Shown in pieces: positions 1 through 5,510 of a DNA stretch of 7,470 bases; within the stretch, counting starts at the first letter, position 1; every line of letters starts with the position of its first letter. The stretch is from Actinomycetota bacterium (GTDB lineage: Bacteria; Actinomycetota; Acidimicrobiia; Acidimicrobiales; JAFATL01). A program made the translations under genes and the position numbers. The stretch covers positions 1-7,470 of the forward strand of contig JAFATL010000113.1 in the NCBI GenBank assembly GCA_019243975.1. Direction: 5' to 3'. The notes beneath the pieces are model-generated. The model did no database searches and had not been told where the DNA came from. It saw nothing but the letters and a program-made list of their open reading frames with translations.

Positions 1-697
1 CCTGGGCGACCTTCTCGGGACCGACGCCGTTCTTGTCTTGCATGTCGATGCCTTTGCGGATGCCGGCGATGTGATCGGCGTAAAGACGCTTGCCTTCGTC
101 GGGCAGATCACGGTCGAGACGGTCGGCGGTGTCACGACCCTTGTCCCAGATGGCGGTCTTGATGGCGCCCGGCTCGACGACCGACACGTGGATCTTCCAC
201 GGGTGCAGGTCGTGGCGCAGCGATTCGCCGATGGCCTCGATGGCGAACTTCGACGCGCAGTACGGCGCCATCATCATGGTGGCGACCTTGCCGCTGATGG
301 AGCCGATGAACACGATGCGCCCGGTGGCGGCGCGGATGAGCGGGAGCACCGCCCGCGTCACCGCTACCTGGCCGATCACGTTCACATCGAGCTGCTCGCG
401 CCACTCGTCGATCGACAGGTACTCGAGCGGCCCGCCCCGTGCGATACCCGCGTTGTTGACGAGACCGTCGAGGCGGCCCGCTTCCTCGGTGATCTGCTTG
501 GTCACGGCGTCGATCTGGGCCTGGTCCGTCACGTCGAGGATCACCGGAGTGAGGCGATTCGACGCGTTCGCCCGCAGCTTCTCGCCGTCGGCGTCGCGGC
601 GGACCCCCGCGTACACGCGGTGGCCGGCCCGATCGAGGTGCAGCGCACACGCCTCGCCGATGCCGGTCGAGGCGCCGGTCACGAGGATCGTCTTCAT
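1..697 (-). CDS. SDR family NAD(P)-dependent oxidoreductase (C-terminus outside window)
   Basis: Classical short-chain dehydrogenase/reductase, a cytosolic enzyme that interconverts alcohols and ketones with a nicotinamide cofactor. The start is the ATG at 697-695 and 232 residues are visible before the gene leaves the window, close to the full family length of about 250-280. Seen: the cofactor glycine motif TGASTGIG at residues 7-14, an Asp-Val pair at 55-56, NNAG at 81-84, and the catalytic set Asn106, Ser133, Tyr146 and Lys150 (YCASK), followed by a VEPGAIKT segment. Arg33-Arg34 at the end of the second strand suggest NADP(H) rather than NAD(H), by family knowledge. Its ATG overlaps the stop of the upstream LLM oxidoreductase gene by four bases (ATGA), so translation is probably coupled. 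The substrate is unknown; SDR specificity cannot be read from these motifs. Confidence 0.93.
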   Translation of the reverse strand, partial: MKTILVTGASTGIGEACALHLDRAGHRVYAGVRRDADGEKLRANASNRLTPVILDVTDQAQIDAVTKQITEEAGRLDGLVNNAGIARGGPLEYLSIDEWREQLDVNVIGQVAVTRAVLPLIRAATGRIVFIGSISGKVATMMMAPYCASKFAIEAIGESLRHDLHPWKIHVSVVEPGAIKTAIWDKGRDTADRLDRDLPDEGKRLYADHIAGIRKGIDMQDKNGVGPEKVAQ

Positions 698-1587
698 CGC
701 CCCAGCCTCGCACGACTTGCATCGGCGAGACCGAGGGCTTCGGCCACCCGCGTCAGCACGTCGAGGTGGGCGTCGACGGCGCCGAGGCCCGCGTTCATGG
801 TGTTGATCGACACGTGGGTGGCGCCCGCCTTCTCCCAGCGGCCCGCATGGTCGAGGACCTTGTCGATCCCATCAGCCGTCCAGCTCACGCGACCCTCCAG
901 GCCGATCGTGGACGGGTCGCGACCCGCGTCGACGGCGGCCTGGTCCACGATCGCTCGCGCCTCGTCGAGGTGGTGGTTGGGCGGCACCTGCGGGAACCAG
1001 CCGTCGGCCAGGCGGCCGACGCGCCGGTAGGCGGGCGCCGACGCGGCGCCGATCCAGACCGGGATCGGGCGCTGCACCGGGAGCGGCGCGATGCCTGCGC
1101 CCTTGATGTGGTCGAACTCGCCGTCGAACGTGACGCTGGGCTCGGTCCACAGGGCGCGCATGAGCGCGATCTGCTCGTCGAGGCGCCGGCCCCGCGTGGT
1201 GAAGTCCTGACCGAGCGCCTCGTACTCGACGCGGTTCCACCCCAGCCCGACGCCGTAACGGAAGCGGCCGTTGGTGAGGAGGTCGACCTCGGCCGCCTGC
1301 TTGGCCGCCAGAGCTGTCTGGCGCTGGGGGAGGATGATGATCCCCGTCACCAGCTCGAGCGAGATGATGCCGGCGAGGTAGCCGAACAGCACGAACGGCT
1401 CGTGGAATGTCGAGTCGATGTTGTACGGCCCGTTCCAGCCCTCGTACACGGCCGGGTCGGCGCCCACCACGTGGTCGTACGCCAGCACGTGCGTGTAGCC
1501 GAGCTGCTCCACCCGCTCGGCGTAGGCCCGCACCGCGCCCACGTCGCCGCCGATCTCGGTCTGCGGGAACACCACGCCGATCCTCAT
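694..1587 (-). CDS. LLM class (probably F420-dependent) oxidoreductase
   Basis: A complete 297-residue protein of the luciferase-like monooxygenase (LLM) superfamily, most like the actinobacterial group annotated as F420-dependent oxidoreductases. These are soluble TIM-barrel enzymes using a reduced deazaflavin or flavin. Seen: an MRIGVVFPQTE start, AYDHV near residue 36, a central YGVGLGWNRVEYEALG block beginning at residue 111, PLPVQRPIPVWIGAAS at 168-183, and GRLADGW at 191-197, all typical of the family and in the usual order and length. The start is the ATG at 1587-1585; no strong ribosome binding site precedes it, and the gene begins 19 bases after the GNAT stop, so it may rely on read-through translation. 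Cofactor F420 is inferred from family resemblance and not proven by a residue; FMN is the alternative. The substrate is unknown. It sits between GNAT and SDR genes in an apparent operon. Confidence 0.92.
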   Translation of the reverse strand: MRIGVVFPQTEIGGDVGAVRAYAERVEQLGYTHVLAYDHVVGADPAVYEGWNGPYNIDSTFHEPFVLFGYLAGIISLELVTGIIILPQRQTALAAKQAAEVDLLTNGRFRYGVGLGWNRVEYEALGQDFTTRGRRLDEQIALMRALWTEPSVTFDGEFDHIKGAGIAPLPVQRPIPVWIGAASAPAYRRVGRLADGWFPQVPPNHHLDEARAIVDQAAVDAGRDPSTIGLEGRVSWTADGIDKVLDHAGRWEKAGATHVSINTMNAGLGAVDAHLDVLTRVAEALGLADASRARLGR

Positions 1588-1606
1588 CCCGCAGGTCTAC
1601 CCGGCG

Positions 1607-2578
1607 TCAGACCGCTTCGCTCTGCCGCACGTAGGTGATGCCGCGCTCGACGAACTCGAAGCCGGCCTTCAGGTACGCGCCGTCTCGTACCGGGTACTCG
1701 CCGGGCGTCAATGTGTTGATGAACAGCTGGTGTCCGCCGCGCGCCTCGACGCGCTTGGCGGCCTCCAGGCACAGCGCGCCAGCCACGCCGCGGCGACGGT
1801 GATCCGGGGCCACGCCCATCGGCTCGATCTCGCCAACGCCGGTGCGGGGGTCGAACCACACGATGCAGCACCCGGCGAACGACCCGTCGTGAGCAACAGC
1901 GACCAGGTCGAGGTCCTGGTCGTACAGCCAGGTCGCCCGCACATCGTCGTAAGCGTCGAGCGTGAACGAGCTCTCGGCGTCGGGATCGACCGTCTCGGGG
2001 TCGGCCCACGGCATCGACGCCGGTCGCCACGCGTCGCGGTGCACCCGCACGCGCGCGTCGGTCTCATCCTGGTCTACGGCCCGCACGACGTACCCAGGCG
2101 CAAACCCCGGCGAACTGACACCAGAAACGCGACCTATAGGTCGCGTTTCTGGTGACAGTTCGGTACCGATCAGTCCGGCGGGGCGGAACATGCTGGCCAC
2201 CCGCAGGTCGGGTCGAGGCGTGAAGCCGGCGTCGACCAGCGAGCGGCCGAGGGTGACGTCGCCGTCGTAGACGTCGATCCGGAGGTCGGAGAACCTCCGG
2301 CCGTCGGTGATCCAGTCGACGAGCACGTCCGCCACATCCCTACGCGTGGGATCCACCTGGGCGAGCAACTCGTCGGGGCCGTGGCCGCCGCGCCCCGCCC
2401 AACCGACAGCGACACCGTCATCGGTCGCCAGCACGACCTCGCCCGCCAGCTGGCCGCGGGCCAGCGCCCAGCCCAGGCCGCCCGGGTGCCACCCGGTGGG
2501 CCACAGCCGGCTCGCCAGCTCCTGCAACTGACGGATGGACGAGGACGTGACGACCGGCGCCAGGCGCACGGGGTCCAT
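1607..2578 (-). CDS. Two-domain GNAT-family N-acetyltransferase-like protein with in-frame palindromic insert
   Basis: A 323-residue protein predicted to be a tandem GNAT. The C-terminal domain (about 163-320) is the convincing one: its acetyl-CoA pyrophosphate-loop region reads EIEPMGVAPDHRRRGVAGAL at residues 250-269, followed by a helix and an AYLKAGFEFV strand that are typical of the fold. The N-terminal half (about 1-138) has GNAT-like features (VAVGWAGRGG; SLVDAGFTPRPDLRVASMFR) but no clear CoA loop, so it may be a degenerate, structural domain. Between them, residues 140-156 (ELSPETRPIGRVSGVSS) are encoded by a 52-base palindrome. The ATG at 2578-2576 (MDPVRLAP) was chosen because an upstream extension in this frame reads across the divergent gene and has an unlikely composition. 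First gene of the minus-strand operon with the LLM and SDR genes. The acceptor substrate is unknown. Confidence 0.87.
   Translation of the reverse strand: MDPVRLAPVVTSSSIRQLQELASRLWPTGWHPGGLGWALARGQLAGEVVLATDDGVAVGWAGRGGHGPDELLAQVDPTRRDVADVLVDWITDGRRFSDLRIDVYDGDVTLGRSLVDAGFTPRPDLRVASMFRPAGLIGTELSPETRPIGRVSGVSSPGFAPGYVVRAVDQDETDARVRVHRDAWRPASMPWADPETVDPDAESSFTLDAYDDVRATWLYDQDLDLVAVAHDGSFAGCCIVWFDPRTGVGEIEPMGVAPDHRRRGVAGALCLEAAKRVEARGGHQLFINTLTPGEYPVRDGAYLKAGFEFVERGITYVRQSEAV
2111..2162. repeat. 52-bp near-perfect palindromic element inserted in frame in the GNAT gene
   Basis: Two 26-base arms meet at 2136/2137 with no spacer. The inner 36 bases (2119-2154) are a perfect palindrome with CTATAG at the centre; the only mismatch in the full arms is A2118 against A2155. 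The left arm begins CGAACTGACACCAGAAACGC. On the minus strand it supplies exactly 17 codons (GNAT residues 140-156). Its base composition is 28 G/C of 52, and only 5 of the 17 codons end in G or C, unlike the flanking codons. No flanking target-site duplication was seen, and no second copy occurs in the window. It resembles in concept the Rickettsia palindromic elements that insert within genes, but relationship to any named family is not established here. Confidence 0.9.
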
Positions 2579-2599
2579 CTTCGCCAGTCCGGGAGGTGG

Positions 2600-2628
2600 G
2601 TGAGAGATTTCGCGCTCTGCGTTGTAAT
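2600..2628 (+). promoter_or_regulatory. Candidate promoter for the AhpD-like gene
   Basis: In the 150-base divergent gap, TGTAAT at 2623-2628 matches five of six bases of the vegetative -10 consensus, and GTGAGA at 2600-2605 matches four of six of the -35, with a 17-base spacer. Transcription would begin near 2635. A purine-rich GGGGAG at 2637-2642 lies five bases before an in-frame ATG at 2648, which would extend the downstream protein by 27 residues. Prediction from pattern only. Confidence 0.25.
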
Positions 2629-2716
2629 CAGGGGCGGGGGAGTGCGTATGAGTGGCGGTCCTGCCCCGTTCGGTCCCGCCGCCGACCGGGGCGGGGCCAC
2701 TCGCGCCCGCGAACGC

Positions 2717-2722
2717 AATACT
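2717..2722 (+). promoter_or_regulatory. Candidate -10 element for a leaderless transcript of the AhpD-like gene
   Basis: AATACT (four of six matches to the -10 consensus) ends six bases before the A of the preferred ATG at 2729. That is the spacing expected if transcription starts on the start codon itself. The preferred ATG has no usable Shine-Dalgarno sequence, and leaderless messages are common in actinobacteria. No convincing -35 was seen. Confidence 0.18.
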
Positions 2723-2728
2723 TGGGGC

Positions 2729-3214
2729 ATGCCTCGGATCGAGTTCCCTGAGCGCGGCATGGGCGAGCACGTCGATTGGGCCCTGCTGCGGACCGAGATG
2801 GCTGTGGGGATGGGCGCCTTCTCCGACGCCGTCTACTCCAACACCAAGCTGGCCCTGCGCGAGCGCGAAGCGGCCCGGTGGACGATCGCCCTCATCAACG
2901 ACTGCGTCGTCTGCCAGGACACTCGCGCCAAGGAAGCGGTCGCGGGCAACGTCGACGAGGGCTTCTACGCCGAGGTGGCCAACTGGCGCGACAGCGACGC
3001 CCTCACCGAGCGGGAGAAGCTGGCCGCCGAGTTCGCGCAGCGCTTCGCCCTCGACCACTTGGCCATGGACGACGCCTTCTGGTCGCGCCTGCGCGCCGCG
3101 TACGCCGACGACGAGATCGCCGACCTCACCATGTGCTGCGGCATGTTCCTCGGCCTGGGCCGGGTGCTGGCGGTCATCGGCGTGCGGGCGCCCGACGAGC
3201 GCATCCTGGTCTGA
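2729..3214 (+). CDS. Carboxymuconolactone decarboxylase / AhpD-like family protein
   Basis: A 161-residue, mainly helical protein of the CMD/AhpD-like fold. Members include thiol peroxidase reductants and decarboxylases, usually small cytosolic oligomers. Seen: the AhpD-type pattern of a glutamate (E47) twelve residues before Cys59-Val-Val-Cys62. In AhpD the active-site set is Glu, CxxC and a His four residues after the second Cys; here that position is Arg66, so the proton relay is altered or the protein has a different role. The rest is family-like (ALTEREKLAAEFAQRF, then an Asp-rich helix and MCCGMFLGLGRVLAVIGV). The start at 2729 was chosen because MPRIEFPE resembles the usual N-terminus; the ATG at 2648 has a better ribosome site and would give 188 residues. 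Transcribed away from the GNAT gene and ends four bases from the convergent membrane-protein gene. Substrate unknown. Confidence 0.82.
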   Translation: MPRIEFPERGMGEHVDWALLRTEMAVGMGAFSDAVYSNTKLALREREAARWTIALINDCVVCQDTRAKEAVAGNVDEGFYAEVANWRDSDALTEREKLAAEFAQRFALDHLAMDDAFWSRLRAAYADDEIADLTMCCGMFLGLGRVLAVIGVRAPDERILV

Positions 3215-3218
3215 CTCT

Positions 3219-3710
3219 CTAGGGCGACGAGGCGGGCGGCGACGGTGAACTCGTCGGCGTCGTCGCGGGCGGCGTCGTCACGACGACCTCGGTCGTCGAC
3301 GGCGCTTCGGTCAGCGGCGGGGAGGTGGCGGGCGGCGACGTGACCGCGGGCGCCTGCGTCGTGGCGGTGCGTTCCGTGGTGACCGTGGACTTGTCGATCG
3401 TCGTGGATGACGACGACGTCGAGGTGGCCGGGGCCGGCGTCGACTTGTTGTTGTTCCCAGAGCCACGGGCGATGAGCACGATGATCAGGACGACCACCAG
3501 GCCGACGATCAGGGTGGTCATCACGCGGGCCCAGCGGGGCCAGCCCCGGAACGCCCACGAGCCGGGCGGCACGACCGGTGGCGGGCCCGGGGGCGGCGCC
3601 GGCAGGGCGCTGGGGGGCGGCGGGACGTCCGGCATGACGCGGGTCGGCTCCTCGACGGGCTCGTCGAGGGGGGCGATCGGGAGTGTGGGGTCCTCGTCTT
3701 CGTCGGTCAT
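3219..3710 (-). CDS. Small single-pass membrane protein with Pro-rich N-terminus and Ser/Thr-rich tail, function unknown
   Basis: I do not recognise a family. The 163-residue product starts at the ATG at 3710-3708 (MTDEDEDP). Residues 1-24 are acidic and 27-49 are almost all Pro, Ala and Val. A Trp/Arg cluster (WAFRGWPRWARV, 52-63) precedes a single hydrophobic helix at about 63-81 (MTTLIVGLVVVLIIVLIA). The remainder is Asn/Ser/Thr/Pro-rich with no predicted fold, and there is no cysteine. By the positive-inside rule, Arg55, 59 and 62 put the N-terminus in the cytoplasm and the tail outside, perhaps as a cell-wall-spanning, O-glycosylatable stalk (inference). No clear ribosome site precedes it. 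Its stop lies four bases from that of the AhpD-like gene, and it is divergent from the substrate-binding protein gene, which also has a membrane helix plus Thr-rich linker. Low-complexity composition makes function assignment impossible from sequence alone. Confidence 0.7.
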   Translation of the reverse strand: MTDEDEDPTLPIAPLDEPVEEPTRVMPDVPPPPSALPAPPPGPPPVVPPGSWAFRGWPRWARVMTTLIVGLVVVLIIVLIARGSGNNNKSTPAPATSTSSSSTTIDKSTVTTERTATTQAPAVTSPPATSPPLTEAPSTTEVVVTTPPATTPTSSPSPPASSP

Positions 3711-3782
3711 GGTGGTGCCAGCCTGGCAGCCAGTCCCTACCCAGGCCGAATGACCGATGATGCCCACCTTGGGCTGCTCGCG

Positions 3783-3811
3783 GTAAATGAGCGGAATTCT
3801 GAGGGTAGGCT
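3783..3811 (+). promoter_or_regulatory. Candidate promoter of the ABC transporter operon
   Basis: TAGGCT at 3806-3811 fits the TANNNT form of actinobacterial -10 elements. A 17-base spacer separates it from GTAAAT at 3783-3788, which is a poor -35. It lies in the 150-base divergent gap 3711-3860, and transcription from near 3818 would give a leader of about 43 bases before the GTG at 3861. No clear operator for a regulator was found, apart from a short GCTC/GAGC dyad around 3776-3792. Confidence 0.3.
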
Positions 3812-3848
3812 GGGGACCGCCGTGCTGGGGCGGCATGCGTGCGACGTT

Positions 3849-3853
3849 GGGGG
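3849..3853 (+). promoter_or_regulatory. Ribosome binding site that selects the GTG at 3861
   Basis: A GGGGG run ends seven bases before the GTG at 3861, a normal Shine-Dalgarno spacing. It supports this start over the in-frame ATG at 3750, the GTG at 3822 and the ATG at 3900. Confidence 0.4.
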
Positions 3854-3860
3854 TACGCGA

Positions 3861-5507
3861 GTGGGGAACCTGTTGCGGCGGTTGGAAGCCAATCGGGCCA
3901 TGACCTTCATCTGGCTGGCCGCGGCCACCATGGTGCTGCTGGTCATCGCCATCGTCGGCGCGCTGGTCGTGAAGAAGGACCACAAGACCAACTCGACGGT
4001 GGCGGCCGGGAGCACGCAGAGCACCGACACGACGGTCGCCGGAGCCATACCGGGCGACACGAGCACGTCGGTCGCCGGTGGCACCGCCACCACCGCGGGG
4101 ACCACCGGTGGCACGACCAAGGCGACGTCGAAGGGTGGCGGCAGCACCGCGACCCCCGGCCACGAGACCGTGGTGACGCTGCCCTCCCAACAGGGCGCGA
4201 CGCGTGTCGGCGTGAGCAACAGCACGATCAAGTGGGGCCTGCACGCGCCCAAGACGCTGCAGGGCGTGCCGTGGGGCCTCGCCGACGACGCCCTCAAGGG
4301 CGTGCGCATCTATCTCAACACCGTCAACCAGCAGAAGGTCAACGGGCGCACCGTTACCGAGTACTTCGCCGACGACAAGTACGACACCAACGGCGGAGCG
4401 GCCGCCGGCGACACGCTGATCACCGACGACAAGGTGTTCTTCGCCGAGGGCACGCTCGGCGTGGACCAGATCGCCCAGGTCGCCAAGCGCGCCCGCGCGT
4501 CACAGCCGACCCCCACGCCCTACATCGCGGGCGGCGGGTCGGAGGCGAAGTTCAAGGACATCGGCATGTACCAGGACGGCGGCAGCTACGACACCCACCT
4601 CATCGCGCTCGTGCACTTCCTCGACCAGGAGGTGGCGAAGCCGCCGTGCCCGACGCCGCTCGACGGCCACTGCCCGCTCGACCACTCGCCCTACAGCAAG
4701 ACCAACGGCAAGACCAAGATCGGCATCAGCGCCCTCAACTCCGAGTACATCGTGCCTGCGGTTGACGCCACCAAGGCCGCCATCGCCCAGTCGCAGCACC
4801 TCGTGTTGGGCGACGTCGTCACCGTCGAAAAGCCCGAGGGCGGCGCCCAGACCACCTACACGAACCAGGTGCTCAAGCTGTCGAACGACGACATCGTCAT
4901 CCCCGCCCAGGACCCACTGAGCACGTCGGGTGAGGTGCGCGAGTGCAAGGCCCAGGCGGCCACGTGTCACTTCAAGTGGGCGTTCTCCGACTTTGCCCAC
5001 GATGGCGACGTCGACCTGGCCCTGATGGCCGGGTCGTGGACCGGGTACCGCGGCCTGTCAGGCGGCTGCTACTACCTCGAGTGGAACAACGCGGCGCGGG
5101 CGCCCAAGTGCGCCAAGCTCACGACCGCTCACGACATGTGGGTGCACGGCACCGATCCCGCCGTCGACAACGGTGGCGGCGACAAGGGTGACGGCAGCCA
5201 GCAAAGCGAAAGCACATGGCGCAGCAATGGCCAGGCCGGGATTGCCGGCTACCAGGTCGTGCACATCTGGCTCAAGGCGCTGAAGGACGCCGGCACCGAT
5301 CTCACGCGCGAGAAGTTCATCGCCGCGCTCAACGCCTACAGCAACTACGACGATCTCATCTCGACACCGATCACCTTCGCCGGCTCGCCCAACCGGGCCC
5401 ACGGCGTCAACGGGTTCGCGGTCTACCAGGCCAACGCGCCCGACTCGAGCAAACCCAAGGGCGTCGGCTACTCCCAGCTGTCGGACGGGCTGGTCGGCAA
5501 CTTCTAA
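3861..5507 (+). CDS. Branched-chain amino acid-type ABC transporter substrate-binding protein, membrane-anchored
   Basis: A 548-residue extracytoplasmic receptor of the LivJ/LivK-like (Peripla_BP_6, HAAT) family that would deliver solute to the permease encoded downstream. Order: a short basic N-terminus (NLLRRLEANR), a transmembrane helix at about 15-37, KK, and a Thr/Ser/Gly-rich linker at about 42-105. The ligand-binding domain runs from about 120 to the end. It begins IKWGLHAPKTLQGVPWG at 123 and includes YFADDKYDTNGG and IAQVAKRARA, like the family. There is no lipobox cysteine. The only six cysteines fall in close pairs (263/271, 362/369, 403/417), suited to disulfides outside the cell. 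The protein is longer than usual (about 370-420) because of the anchor, linker and insertions. The GTG start is chosen for its ribosome site and because it places charged residues before the helix. The ATPase gene follows after three bases. Ligand unknown. Confidence 0.88.
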   Translation: MGNLLRRLEANRAMTFIWLAAATMVLLVIAIVGALVVKKDHKTNSTVAAGSTQSTDTTVAGAIPGDTSTSVAGGTATTAGTTGGTTKATSKGGGSTATPGHETVVTLPSQQGATRVGVSNSTIKWGLHAPKTLQGVPWGLADDALKGVRIYLNTVNQQKVNGRTVTEYFADDKYDTNGGAAAGDTLITDDKVFFAEGTLGVDQIAQVAKRARASQPTPTPYIAGGGSEAKFKDIGMYQDGGSYDTHLIALVHFLDQEVAKPPCPTPLDGHCPLDHSPYSKTNGKTKIGISALNSEYIVPAVDATKAAIAQSQHLVLGDVVTVEKPEGGAQTTYTNQVLKLSNDDIVIPAQDPLSTSGEVRECKAQAATCHFKWAFSDFAHDGDVDLALMAGSWTGYRGLSGGCYYLEWNNAARAPKCAKLTTAHDMWVHGTDPAVDNGGGDKGDGSQQSESTWRSNGQAGIAGYQVVHIWLKALKDAGTDLTREKFIAALNAYSNYDDLISTPITFAGSPNRAHGVNGFAVYQANAPDSSKPKGVGYSQLSDGLVGNF

Positions 5508-5510
5508 ATC

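Noticed and set aside
38..1638. Long plus-strand open frames (38-1030, 90-806, 766-1638) opposite the SDR and LLM genes
   Set aside because: They are antisense to two genes with clear family motifs and give Arg/Ala/Val-rich products without recognisable domains. Long antisense frames are expected at this GC content.
2111..2162. Palindrome as a transcription terminator or a regulator's operator
   Set aside because: It lies in the middle of a coding frame with no U-tract on either side, and a 26-bp-arm continuous palindrome is much longer than typical operators.
2579..3058. Upstream extension of the GNAT gene to an ATG at 3058 (483 residues)
   Set aside because: It would overlap the AhpD-like gene on the other strand almost entirely, and the added residues show no GNAT or other fold; the ATG at 2578 gives a normal two-domain protein.
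3205..3310. Bidirectional terminator between the convergent genes, including the GTCGTC/GACGAC dyad near 3275-3290
   Set aside because: Only four bases separate the stops, and the dyad has a two-base loop and comes from repeated Thr/Val codons; no T-tract follows.
3750..3860. Earlier in-frame start of the receptor at ATG 3750
   Set aside because: It would place 37 extra polar residues before the membrane helix, runs through the probable promoter, and lacks the ribosome site seen at 3849-3853.
4010..4180. Repeated GCC/ACC-rich stretch in the receptor gene as a DNA repeat
   Set aside because: It is ordinary codon redundancy of the Thr/Ser/Gly linker, with no fixed repeat unit.
3711..4244. Upstream extension of the small membrane-protein gene to an ATG at 4244 (341 residues)
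   Set aside because: The extra part is antisense to the start of the receptor gene and is low-complexity Arg/Gly/His-rich; MTDEDEDP at 3710 is a natural start.
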